DNA from: Avena insularis
Taxonomy: Eukaryota; Streptophyta; Magnoliopsida; Poales; Poaceae
Assembly (NCBI GenBank): GCA_023614405.1
Contig: CM042697.1
Location: forward strand, 471,306,792 to 471,370,791
Direction: 5' to 3'
Length of the DNA: 64,000 nucleotides
Every line of letters begins with the position of its first letter. Positions within the stretch are counted from its first letter, which is position 1. Below are positions 44,503-55,900 of the stretch, one piece after another. Under the pieces are notes generated by a model. That model saw only the letters and a program-made list of their open reading frames with translations. It had not been told where the DNA came from and made no database searches. Both the position numbers and the translations under genes were made by a program.

Positions 44503-44926
44503 CTGTAGGGGTTCATAGCATGGAAAACAAAAAAAATTCTACCGCATGCAAACAAACAAGCCAAGATCTATCTACTAGATTGTAGCAACGAGTCGATAGA
44601 GGAACTCACCCTCGAAGATTCCAAAGTGGTTAACGAGAGCAGATTCTCGTGGGTGATGTAGTCGTACACTTGCCGATCTCAAGATCGCGTAGACGATCCT
44701 TCCGGCGCTGCGTTCCGACAGCGCTTCCGCAGTCGGTCACACGTTCGGTACTCGATGAAGACCTTCCTCTCCCTTGTTCCAGCAGGCAGCGGAGTTTGTA
44801 GCACTCTCCTCGCGATTCTAGCAGCACGACGGCGTGGTGTCGGAAGTAGAAGGGAGATCTCGCAGGGCTTCGCCTTAAGCCGGAGCGAGTATGGTGGAGT
44901 ATGAGAGAGGCCTTGGTGATCTAGGG

Positions 44927-46589
44927 TGTCGTGGTGGTATCACGGCATATGCCATGGGTAGGCTAAAGTTGGGGCCGATGGACGTGGAGGAATCCGGGGA
45001 GGGATGATGCAGTGAAGAACGCACTCGTATGAACAAAGAGAAATACAATGTATATTGGATTGAAGCTCTCAAGTGAAGATAACACCTCATTCTATACATC
45101 TAATCTCTTAATGTCGGGGATATGACCCCGGGTACCCCAGAGTTGAGGTATAAAGAGACCTATGAACAGTAATGAACCCACGAAAGAATATGAAGGTATG
45201 AAGAACTTATATCAAAAGATATGAGAAGTAAAGAGGACGACTTAAAAGAAAAATGAATAAAAGACTGAATAGGCCGAACTATGCCCAATTCGGCCCCATC
45301 CAGAATTTTCTAAGACTGAATTTGTTCATCACAGGCCGAATCATTCCAGAGCCGGCTGGGCTGAATTGCACCAGCCGGCCCATCTGGTCATCCCGCCTGC
45401 GCCACCTCTCCCGCCGAACCTCGCCAGCATCGCCACCTCTCCCGCCAAGTCCCGCCTGGTCGTTAGCTCGCCAACTGCCTCCCCAAACCAACGCTGCCCA
45501 AGCACCACATCCCCCGGGCCGGCCGGCATAAACAGCTCGGCCCACCGCAGGCATGCACCGACGTTGTCTTCACCCAGAAGCGGCAATCAACGCCAGAGTA
45601 CCCGGCCGGCCCACCACTAACCAGCATCACCGCCCCGGCCGCGCGGCGTCTTCAATCTGCCCTGGGTGGGCCGACGATGAGCGTATTCGGCCCACCCCGG
45701 ATCGTCACTCCCCCACCGACGCTCCCTTTCTGGGCCGACTAAAGACAGATCCCCCCCGGGCTTTGTTCCTGCCCTAGAGATGAGTAGGTTTCCAGGCCGA
45801 ATCAAACAGAATATCACGGCTGGGCTGCCACCAGTTTGGGCCGACAAAGGAGGGAACCTGGCTGGGCCCTCAGTAATTCGGCTGGGCTGCTTTCCCACCC
45901 CTGGCCGAATTGATTCCTTCCTAGGCCGAATTTCCCCTACACCCTGAGCACTTGGGCCGAATTATAATGACCTAGACGCCCTGTTATTCATCTCCAGGTG
46001 CCTCCACGGTCTCCACATAAACACGCCATCAAGCCAAGACAAGATCAACAAGTCCCGTGCCAGTCTTAGGACGCCCAGGGCTCAGACTGGCACATGGCAT
46101 AAGGAATATGCCCTTGGCATCAAGAATATGCTGAGGAATATGCCATGGCATCTCCAAAGTTGCCAAGGCATATGCTGAGCATCTAAGAAGATGCTAGGAA
46201 TATGCTGCCTAGATACCAATCGTGGGGAACAAGATTTGTCCCCTGGGCTTCCCTTTATAAGGAGCACCAGGGGGATCGTTCAGAGAGAGGCCCCCGAAGG
46301 GCTCCTCCCCTCTCTGCTCACTAAGAGCTCTCCTTCTTCCTCTTCATCCACTCTCACAGAGAGATCTAGATAGAAGCATAGGAGATACAGCTCAAGGAGC
46401 ATGATTGTAGCCACAAGTATGGCAAGATTATAAGAGATTAGATGTATAGAATGAGGTGTTATCTTCACTTGAGAGCTTCAATCCAATATACATTGTATTT
46501 CTCTTTGTTCATACAAGTGCGGTCTTCACTGCATCATCCCTCCCCGGATCCATCGGCCCCAACTTTAGCCTACCCATACCACCACGACA
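44927..46589 (+). mobile_element. Palindrome-ended LTR insertion
   Basis: The insertion is bounded by perfect TAGGG duplications (44922-44926 and 46590-46594). The body 45112-46589 is a whole LTR (TGTCGGGGATATGACC ... CCACCACGACA, 1,478 bp) with a TATA-like TTTATAA near 46254. In front of it, 44927-45110 is an inverted copy of the LTR's own 3' end (46431-46589). The insertion therefore starts TGTCGTGGTGG and ends CCACCACGACA, and looks like a TIR transposon. The two arms are not simple copies of each other: the right arm lacks 15 bases (GGCATATGCCGTGAT) and about 9-10 others present on the left. The LTR end resembles that of Gypsy-2. No coding sequence is present. Confidence 0.85.
46085..46210. 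repeat. AATATGC-rich direct repeats within the inserted LTR
   Basis: GAATATGC recurs near 46105, 46123, 46135 and 46197, with related GGCATATGCTGAGC phrases between them. These are short internal repeats of the LTR. Confidence 0.6.
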
Positions 46590-48104
46590 TAGGGTTTAGA
46601 GGGCACCAAGGGGAGGGCTTGGCTGGCGGCTAGGGTTTGGGGAAACCCCAACTTGCCGAGTTGGAGGTGCCCTAGGCGGCGGCGACAGCACAAGGAGGTG
46701 GTGGCGCCGACGTCTTGGAGCTAGGGTTTTTGGGTGTGTGGGCAGGGGGCAGCCCTACCCCTCCTTATATAGGTGGAGGGTGGCCGGTTTGGAGGAGAGA
46801 GTCCTCCTCCAACTTTCCCTCCTTGGCCGGCGGGTGGAGGGAGGGGACTTCCTCCCCAAGTAGGTTTCCTACTCTCCCTCCACCAAGCAAACTTGAGATT
46901 TGACTTTTTCAAATTGGCGTTTGACTTTCAAACTTCGATTTGATTTCTCTCTTTATTTTGCCCAGCCATGTGACCTAGTACATGATGCAACCATTCCACA
47001 TTGTCATGACACATTCATATACCCTTCCCCTCCAGAGTGCCGGACCTTCCGGACCCTTCTAGAACATTCCTGGTGAAAACACCGGAATTATTCCCGAACT
47101 CCGAAGCAGGACTTTCCTTATATGAATCTTATTCTCCGGACCATTTCGGATCTCCTCGTGATATCTCGGATCCCATCCGAGACTCCAAACAACATTCGGT
47201 CTCTTACTCATCATTCCATAACTACTCAACAACATTGAATCCTTAAATGTGTCTCCCTACGGTTCATGAATTATGCGGACATGACCGAGACACTTCTCCG
47301 ATCAATAACCAATAGAGGAATCTGGAAATTCATATGGCTCCCACATACTTCTACGATTACTTTGCGATCGAATGAACCACTTACATACGATACCAATTTC
47401 CCTTTGTCTCACGATAGTTTACTTATCCGAGGTTTTGATCGTCGGTATCTCTGCATACCTAGTTCAACCTCGTTACCGATAAGTACTCTTTTCTCGTTCC
47501 CATGGTATATGATCCCTTGTGATCCAGTCACATGCTTGCAAGCTAATTGGATGGCATTCCACCGAGAGGGCCTAGAGTATATCTATCCTTCATATGGATG
47601 GACAAATCCCACTCTTGATCCATGTGCCTCAACCCATACTTTCCGAACACTCAATGCCACCTTTATATCCACCCAGTTACGGTGTGCTGTTTGATGTCAT
47701 CAAAGCATCATTCCGGTGATGGTGATTAGCATGATCTCATGGTCGAAGGAATTAGGTTATTATGTATCAGAAAGCTTATAGCAATTGAACTATAAAAATG
47801 ACTTGATCTTTATGCTAAGCTTATCTATAGGAGTATGTCCATCATACCATTCTCCTAATGATATGATCTTGTTGTTAACAACATCTCAATGTTCATGATC
47901 GGGAAACCACGATCATATATTAACCAACAAGCTAGTATTATGAAGAGGCTTTACTAGGGACTCTATTTTAGTTTACAAATCACACAAGTATTAATGTTTC
48001 CGATTAATACTATTATAGCATGAATGTAAACATTTATCATCAACACAAAGATATAATAATAACCACATTTATTATTGCCTCTAGGGCATATCTCCAACAT
48101 CTCT

Positions 48105-48534
48105 ATGGTTTTGCTATGAGGTCTTCGGCTGGAGTTTCCGGCGACTTCTCCGGTGATGTCCTCTTTTGCTACATTAGAAAAAATATTTTGCTACAACCGT
48201 TTTATGATTTTGCTACAATAGCGTAACTTTTTTGCTACGAGGACTTCGGCGGCGTTTTTTCCGACGAGAGTTTTTGGCGGTGTCAGTTTTGCTACATTAG
48301 GATTTTTTTTTCTACAAGGTCGCCGGCGAGGTCTCCGGCGAGGTCCGGTCTATTTGCTCTTTTTCTGAATAGAACCGTTTTCTGCTACATGTAGCAAAAC
48401 TGGGACTATTTGTAGCAAAAGCGGGTATGTTTGTAGCAAAAGCGGGATTTGAGGGCTATTTGGGGGACACATGTCAACAGGAGGACCCGGGGGATTTTAG
48501 GAAATTATTCCCCAGGGGACGCGTAGTACGACCC
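48105..48534. mobile_element. Right part of the Mutator-like element
   Basis: It continues the TTTGCTAC motif series and ends in the inverted terminal repeat (…CCCCCGGG... at 48486, CCCCAGGGGACGC to 48522). A short GC-rich theme (CTTCGGCTGGAGTTTCCGGC, CTCCGGCGAGG) alternates with the motif. The 9-bp duplication follows at 48535-48543. Confidence 0.72.
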
Positions 48535-48543
48535 ATAACACAA

Positions 48544-49960
48544 TATGCATCAATTAATAAGCTTTAGGACATTGAGCATAGAATGACAACTATGCTCTCT
48601 TAATGGTGCCTAAAGGTAGAAGGTGGAGACTCAATAGTGGTGGAAGGAAGGCCTTTTTGTAAAGGAAGTAGGGATTACAAGTTTCAAAAAGAGCTTCCAA
48701 AAATTATGGTACTAGTTAGCTTTTAGCCCTCATTGCCCCTATCATAAGCATCTTGAAGTGGTTAAGGTTAAAGTGGCAAAGCTGGAGTATATGCTTGACA
48801 AAGTATAAGTTTGCAATCTCATGCCCCTTGAATACGAGGGCCACACATCATGCATACTCAACTTTGGGTCCAGGTAAGTTCTTGTCACTGTAAGTATTTG
48901 CATATCATTGAGAACCGCCAACGGGGTACCCCTTGCACATGGCACAGGAGCTTTCCCATAACCAAAATGACAAGGCAAGCAGACAATGATCATCTCAGCA
49001 ATTCTTCTTATGTACCATGGGAATATGGTGATTTTTTTCTCTCTTTCCTCTTTTCTCAATGTGTCTCTTTTTTTTATAAGAAGAATGCTTCATAGATGTC
49101 ACTATGGTGACGCTGCAAGTTTCCACCATGATTAGGCATGGCTTAGGCTAGCGGCCCAGGCGTTTCTCTAACACAGGATACAAACTCCATGGACTTACAA
49201 TTTCCCTCTTTATTTCACACCGGTGACATCCATAGATAAAAGAACATGATATCAACTGAGTACAACAAGGTACAAGTGCAATGTTGAAAACGTTCCTCGT
49301 GATGAAGACAGTTCTGCTAATTCCAACTTATAAGTGCAAGCATATACAACAAAGTTGTCACAATGGTTCAAGTTTATTAGGGGCAAAGAATAAAGTGTGC
49401 CATCAAGTTCGTGAGGGCTTTAATCACTAAGTTTTCACATAACAAAATAGTTTTTAATTGGAAGATAGATGAAAACAAGAATATACTTTGGAATGGTGTA
49501 ACACACCATGCATAGGAGTTTATAGTGGACACTTTGGAATAACTTGGTTTCTTGGGAGTTGGAAGCATGAGTAGAGCTTACTCATACAAGTGGAGGCTAG
49601 CAAAAGAATGGGAGCAACCAACTAAGAGAGCAATAATGGCCATAATTATGCAATGCAACAAAGCAAACTAATCAAAGCAAAGAGTGGTACTACAAGTCAA
49701 GGACTAAATGATCATAGAGGCTAATGGTGACTTGTCATAGTCATAACATGGTGTGAGCATGTGCCAAGTCAACCCAAGAAAACATCAAAGGAGAATACCA
49801 CAATACTATGCTTTTGCATGCTAAAACAACGCATAATTTTTCCAAGGCCCACTAAGCAATCCCAATTATTTGGAACAAGACATGCTACAACAATAATCAC
49901 TAATCATAATGCTAAAACAACACCTAGCATGTCATGCTAAAGTCTATCTAATAAATAAAT
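48544..49960 (-). mobile_element. Athila-type element, internal remnant right of the MULE (noncoding)
   Basis: It continues the sequence of 12711-13079 across the target duplication. No credible ORF is present; the longest minus frame (48742-49059) is not recognisable. Composition and position suggest the noncoding stretch upstream of the Athila 3' LTR. The right limit is unclear; the last 25-30 bases before copia B may already belong to the LINE at 58977. Confidence 0.5.
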
Positions 49961-49988
49961 CTAAATGATCTATTGTGTTCAGTGAAAC

Positions 49989-51916
49989 TGTAGGGGTTCG
50001 TAGCATGGAAAACAAAAAAATTCTACCGCATGCAAACAAACAAGCCAAGATCTATCTACTAGATTGTAGCAACGAGTCGATAGAGGAACTCACCCTCAAA
50101 GATTCCAAAGCGGTTAACGAGAGCATATTCTCGTGGGTGATGTAGTCGTACTCTTGCCGATATCAAGATCATGTAGACGATCCTTCCGGCGCTGCGTTCT
50201 GGCAGCGCTTCCGCAGTCGGTCACACGTTCAGTACTCGATGAAGACCTTCCTCTCCCTTGTTCCAGCATGCAGCGGAGGTTTTAGCACTCTCCTCGCGAT
50301 TCCGGCAGCACGACGGCGTGGTACCGGAAGTAGCGGGGAGATATCGCAGGGCTTCGCCTTAAGCCGGAGCGAGTATGGTGGACTATGAGAGAGGCCTTGG
50401 CGATCTAGGGTTTAGAAGGCACCAAGGGAGGAGGCTAGGCTGGCGTCTAGGGCTTAGCGAGAGCCCCAACTCGGCGGCTAGGAGCAAACCCTAGGGCGGC
50501 GGCGACTTGTGGTGGCCGGCGGCTAGGGCTAGGGTTTTGGTGGAGAGAGGTGTAGGGAAGAGGGGCACCCCTACCCCTCCTTTTATAGGTGGGAGGGCAC
50601 CGGACAAGGGGAGGGAGTCCTCCCCCAAGTCGTCCTCCTTGGCCGGCGGGTGGAGGGAGAGGAACTCCTCCCCAAGTAGGTTTCCTACTCTCCCTCCACC
50701 AAGCAAAACTGTCGTTTGACTTTTCAAATTGGCGTTTGACTTTTCAAACTAGGATTTGATTTATCCCTTTATTTTGCTCAACCATGATACCTAGCACATG
50801 ATGCAACCATTCCACATTGTCATGACACATTCATGTACCCTTCCCCTCCGGAGGGCCGGACCTTCCGAACCCTTCTAGAACATTCCTGGTGAAAACACCG
50901 GAATCATTCCCCAACTCCGAAACAGGACTTTCCTTATATGAATCTTATTCTCCGGACCATTCCGGATCTCCTCATGATATCCCGGATCCCATCCGAGACT
51001 CCGAACAACATTCGGTCTCTTACTCATCATTCCATAACTACTCAACAACATCGAATCCTTAAGTGTGTCTCCCTACGGTTCGTGAATTATGCGGACATGA
51101 TCGAGACACTTCTCCGAACAATAACAATTAGAGGAATCTGGAAATTCATATGGCTCCCACATATTTCTACGATTACTTTGCGGTCGAATGAACCACTTAC
51201 ATACGATACCAATTTCCCTTTGTCTCATGATAGTTTACTTATCCGAGGTTTTGATCGTCGGTATCTCTGCATACCTAGTTCAACCTCGTTACCGATAAGT
51301 ACTCTTTTCTCGTTCCCGTGGTATGTGATCCCTTGTGAGCCAGTCACATGCTTGCAAGCTAATTGGATGACATTCCACCGAGAGGGCCTAGAGTATATCT
51401 ATCCGTCATATGGATGGACAAATCCCACTCTTGATTCATGTGTCTGAACCCATACTTTCCGAACACTCAATGCCACCTTTATGACCACCCAGTTACGGTG
51501 TGGTGTTTGATGTCATCAAAGAATCCTTCCGGTGATGGTGATAAGCATGATCTCATGGTCGAAGGAATTAGGTTAATATGTATCAGAAAGCTTATAGCAA
51601 TTGAACTATTAAAATGACTTGATCTTTATGCTATGCTTATCTATAGGAGTATGTCCATCATACCATTCTCCTAATAATATGATCTTGTTGTTAATAACAT
51701 CTCAATGTTCATGATAGGGAAACCACAATCATCTATTAACCAACAAGCTAGTATTATGAAGAGGCTTTACTAGGGACTCTAATTTAGTTTACAAATCACA
51801 CAAGTATTAATGTTTCCTGGTTAATACTGTTATAGCATGAATGTAAACATTTATGATAAACACAAAGATATAATAATAACTACATTTATTATTGCCTCTA
51901 GGGCATATCTCCAACA
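49989..51916 (-). repeat. 3' LTR of copia B
   Basis: 1,928 bp. The minus-strand start TGTTGGAGATATGCC is at 51916. The polypurine tract GCAAGTGGGAGAC (51929-51917) adjoins it. Confidence 0.93.
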
Positions 51917-51950
51917 GTCTCCCACTTGCACTAGAGTCAACTAATCTAGA

Positions 51951-53754
51951 TTACATGGTAATATACCGAACACCCATGACAGTTTTGTGTTGGTCATGTT
52001 TTGCCCTCAGGAGAGGTTTAGTCAATGGATCCGCCACATTCAGATCTGTGTGTACTTTGCAAATCTTTATGTCACCATCTTGGACATGTTCTCGAATAGC
52101 GTGAAAACGTAGCTTGATGTGCTTCAGCTTCTTGTGTGACCTTGGTTCTTGCGCATTGGCTATGGCTCCCATGTTATCACAGTAGATAGACATAGGGCCC
52201 AGCGCACTTGGAACCACACCGAGCTCTATAATGAACTCCTTCATCCATATCACTTCTTGTGAAGCCTCCGAAGCAGCTATGTATTCCGATTCAGTTGAAG
52301 ATCTTGCCACAATGCTTTGCTTTGCACTCCTCCAGCTAACTGTTGCACCATTCAAAGTAAATACGTATCCAGATTGGAATTTTGAGTCATCTGGATCGGT
52401 GTTCCAACTAGCATCGGTGTAACCATTAACAACGAGCTATTCATCACCTCCATAAGAAAGAACCATATCCTTAGTTCTTCTCAAGTACTTAAGGATGTTT
52501 TTGACCGCTGTCCAATGATCCACTCCTGGATCACTTTGATATCTGCTAGTCAAACTAACATCATATGCAATGTCGGGTCTAGTACATAGCATGGCATACA
52601 TTAGAGATCCTATGGCTGAGGCATAGGGAGTCTTACTCATCCTTTCTCTATCTTCTGCCATCGTTGGACTTTGAGTTTTACTCAAGGTCGTATTGGGCAA
52701 CATGGGTAAGAACCTTTTCTTGCTATCTTCCATTCCAAACCTCTTTAGAACTTTGTCCAAATATGTACTTTGTGACAATGATATTAGGCGTCTCGATCTA
52801 TCTCTATAAATCTTTATGCCTAATATGTAAGCTGCTTCGCCAAGATCTTTCATTGAAAAACTATTATTCAAATAATCCTTGACACTATTAAGAAGGTCTA
52901 CATCATTCCCAATCAACAATATGTCATCTACATATAGTATTAAGAATGCTACAGAGCTCCCACTCACTTTCTTGTAAATACAAGCTTCTCCATAAGTTTG
53001 TATAAAACCAAAACTTTTGATTACTTTATCAAAACGTTGATTCCAACTTCGGGTTGCTTGCTTCAATACATATATGGACCGTTGAAGTTTGCATACCTTG
53101 TTAGCATATTTAGGATCGACAAAACCTTTGGGTTGCATCATATACAACTCTTCATCAATGTCTCCATTGAGGAACGCTGTTTTGACATCCATCTGCCATA
53201 TCTCATAATCATAATATGCAGCGATTGCTAACATAATCCTCACAGACTTTAGCTTCGCTACTGGTGAGAAAGTCTCATTGTAGTCAACTCCTTGAATTTG
53301 TCGAAACCCTTTTGCAACAAGTCGAGCTTTATAGACAGTAACATTACCATCAGCATCTATTTTATTCTTGAAAATCCATTTGTTCTCGACGGCCATCTGG
53401 TAAGTCTACCAAAGTCCATACTTGGTTTTCGTACATGGATCCAATCTCGGATTTCATGGCTTCTTGCCATTTATTGGAATCTGGGCTCATCATCGCTTCC
53501 TCATATGTCGCAGGGTCATCGGTGTTGTCCACCAACATGACACTCATAACGGGATCATACCAATCAGGAGTGGTACGATTTCTCGTTGACCTGCAAGGCT
53601 CTGTAGCAACTTCAACCGAAGTTTCATGATCATCATCATTAGCTTCCTCTCTTATTGGTGTAGGCGCCACAGGAACTACTTCCGGTGCTGCGCTACTCGC
53701 AAGTTCAAGAGAAGGTTCAACAATCTCGTCGAGTTCTACTTTCCTCCTAGTCAC
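51951..53754 (-). pseudogene. Copia B reverse transcriptase and RNase H
   Basis: RT is open over 53396-52440 with QMDVKTAFLNGDIDEELYM, catalytic YVDD at 52934-52923 (LILYVDDILLIGNDV) and TRPDIAYDVSLTSRYQSDPG. A TAG at 52439-52437 stands where copia A has CAG-type Gln (GGDKQL in A, GGDE-stop-L in B). RNase H then continues (VSWRSAKQSIVARSSTESEY, SIYCDNMGAIANAQEP). A short deletion near 53390 (DLPDGR...) shifts the frame upstream of RT, and the linker DEIVEPSLELASSAAPEV is open from 53754. Confidence 0.93.
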
Positions 53755-54910
53755 TTCTTTCGAGAGAAATTCTTTCTCTAGAAAGGATCCATTCTTGGCA
53801 ACGAAGATTTTGCCCTCGTATCTATGATAGAAGGTATACCCGATAGTTTACTTCGGGTATCCTATGAAGACGCATTTCTCCTCTTTGGGTTCAAGCTTGT
53901 CCGGCTGTAACTTCTTTACATAGGCTTCGCAACCCCAAACTTTAAGGAACGACAATTTAGGTTTCTTCCCAAACCATAATTCATACGGTGTCATTTCAAC
54001 GGATTTAGATGGTGCCCTATTTAAAGTGAATGCGGTTGTTTCTAATGCATAACCCCAAAAACAATAGCGGTAAATCTGTAAGTGACATCATAGAACGAAC
54101 CATATCTAAGAGAGTTCGATTACGACGTTCGGACACACCATTACGCTGTGGTGTTCCCGGCGGTGTCAATTGTGAAAGTATTCCGCATTTCTTCAAATGA
54201 TCTCCAAACTCGTAACTTAGATATTCACCTCCAAGATCAGAACGTAGAAATTTAATATTCTTGTTACGTTGATTCTCTACCTCACTTTGAAATTCCTTAA
54301 ACTTCTCGAAAGTTTCGGACTTATGTTTCATGAAATAGATATACCCATATCTACTCAAGTCATCCATGAAGGTAAGAACATAACGATAACCACCGCGCGA
54401 TGCTACACTCATTGGTCCACACACATCGGTATGCATGATTTCCAATAAGTCTGTAGCTCGCTCCATCATACCAGAAAATGGAGTCTTAGTCATTTTACCC
54501 ATCAGACATGCTTCGCATCTTTCAAGTGATTCAAAATCAAGTGATTCAAGAAGTCCATCGGAATGGAGTTTCTTCATACGCTTCACTCCGATATGACCAA
54601 GACGACAGTGCCACATATAGGTTGAGTCATCGCTCAATTTCAAACGTTTAGCCTCAATGTTATTTATGTGTGTATTACTACAATCGAGATTCAATAAGAA
54701 TAGACCATCTATGAAAGGTGCATGTGCATAAAACATATTACTCATATAAATCGAACAACCATTATTCTCGGACTTAAACAAGTAACCGTCTCGCAATAAA
54801 CAAGATCCCGATATAATGTTCATGCTCAACGCAGGCACCAAATAACAATTATTTAAGTATAAAACTAATCCCGATGGTAGATGAAGAGGTAGCGTGCCGA
54901 CCGCGATCAC
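53755..54910 (-). pseudogene. Copia B GAG-pre-integrase and integrase
   Basis: The frame 54910-54017 is open. It has the zinc-binding STYMWHCRLGHIGVKRMKKL ... CEACLMGK, the core with HTDVCGPMSV, DLGGEYLSYEF (Leu where Arg is usual after the Asp) and NGVSERRNRTLLDMV. It ends in a frameshift at about 54060 (LLFLGLCI). The next block (FLKVWGCEAYVKKL, FIGYPK) lies in another frame and carries a TAA near 53848 where copia A has Glu. Confidence 0.92.
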
Positions 54911-55900
54911 ATCAACCTTTGATCCATTTCAGCAGCGCATCGTCACCTCGTTCTTCGCTAGCTTCATTTATTCTGCTGTCGAAGTTACAAATATGAGCAA
55001 CCGAACCAGTATCAAATACCTAGGCACTACTACGAGTACTAGTGCGATACACATCAATAACATGTATATCGGATATACCTTTCTTCTTGATGTTGCCGTT
55101 CTTCAAATCCGCCAAGTACTTTGGGAAATTCCGCTTCCAGTGACCTTCTCCCTTGTAGTAAAAGCACTCAGTATCAGGCTTAGGTCCAGCCTTGGTCTTC
55201 TTTGCTGGTGCGGCAACTTTCTTACCGCCCTTCTTGAAGTTTCCCTTTTGCTTAGACTTGCCTTTCTTGAATTTGGTGGTCTTATTGACCATCAACACTT
55301 GGTGCTCTTTCTTGATCTCCACTTCTGTAGATTTTAACATGGAGAAGATTTCTCGCAACGTCTTGTCCATGTTTTGCATATTGTAGTTCATCACAAAGTT
55401 CTTGTAACTTGGTGGTAGTGATCGGAGGACACGGTGAATCCCCAAAGAATTAGGAATCGCTATACCCAAACTTTGGAGTTTGTTTGCGTGCCCAGACATC
55501 TTAAGCACATGCTCACTAACGGATCTGCCCTCTTCCATCTTGCAGTTGAAGAACTTTTTAGAAGCCTCATAACTCTCAACTGCCACGTGAGCCTCAAATA
55601 TCATTTTGAGTTCGTGGACAATATCATGTGGGTCATGGTTCTCAAACCTTTTCTGAAGCTCCGATTCCAAACCATACAAGATAGCACCTTTGAGCGTAGA
55701 TCTTGATTCTTCCGAGTGAGGTAAACATTCTTTACTTCATCGGTAGCATAGGCCAGTGGGTCACCAACGGTGCATCCAGCACATAGGTCAAATTACCATT
55801 GAGGACAATCCTCAAATTGCGGAACCAATCCATAAGTTGCTTCCATTGTTTTCAACTTTTCTTTCTCTAGGAGCATTAAAATTGATGGTAGGGTAGCCAT
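54911..55900 (-). pseudogene. Copia B gag and protease start, zinc knuckle lost
   Basis: The probable ATG is at 55900, with early frame breaks. From 55679 the frame is open: LKMIFEAHVAVESYEASKKF ... LPPSYKNFVMNYNMQ. The zinc knuckle reads CFYYKGEGHWKRNF, so the second and last Cys are replaced (copia A keeps all of them). A TAG at 55022-55020 replaces the Trp of RSSAWVFDTG. After it the protease motif DTGSVAHIC is readable. It cannot make a functional Gag-Pol. Confidence 0.92.

Larger units (their letters stand above)
13802..48099 (-). mobile_element. Copia element A, full length, with three nested insertions
   Basis: A Ty1/copia element on the minus strand, 34.3 kb across. About 25.3 kb of that is nested sequence: Gypsy-1 (15742-27740), Gypsy-2 (28276-39868) and the palindrome-ended LTR insertion (44927-46589). 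It has two LTRs (1,922 bp, and 1,928 bp once the insertion and its duplication are removed), a Met-tRNA primer site, gag, protease, integrase, reverse transcriptase and RNase H in copia order, a purine tract and a perfect 5-bp target duplication. All coding parts are broken. It belongs to the same family as copies B and C. Confidence 0.93.
44504..48099 (-). repeat. 5' LTR of copia A, interrupted by a 1,663-bp insertion
   Basis: The LTR spans 44504-44926 and 46595-48099 on the minus strand. Removing the insertion and one duplication leaves 1,928 bp, against 1,922 bp for the 3' LTR. The right end TGTTGGAGATATGCC is at 48099, followed by the TCTCT target duplication (48100-48104). Confidence 0.92.
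13089..48534. mobile_element. Mutator-like element, non-autonomous, split by copia A
   Basis: The two ends form imperfect terminal inverted repeats: the left side from 13089 (ACGTATCCCCCGGGGGATAA at 13099) and the inverted right side (ACGCGTCCCCTGGGGAATAA). Both then share ATCCCCCGGG a little further in. A perfect 9-bp duplication flanks it. Without the copia insertion the element is about 1.14 kb (13089-13801 plus 48105-48534). No transposase was seen. The part beside the copia insertion is crowded with TTTGCTAC motifs on the left and GTAGCAAA near the right end. Confidence 0.75.

Noticed and set aside
44875..46633. Two short proteins sharing the same MYRMRCYLHLRASIQ start, on opposite strands
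   Set aside because: They are the two inverted arms of the palindromic LTR insertion, not a duplicated gene.
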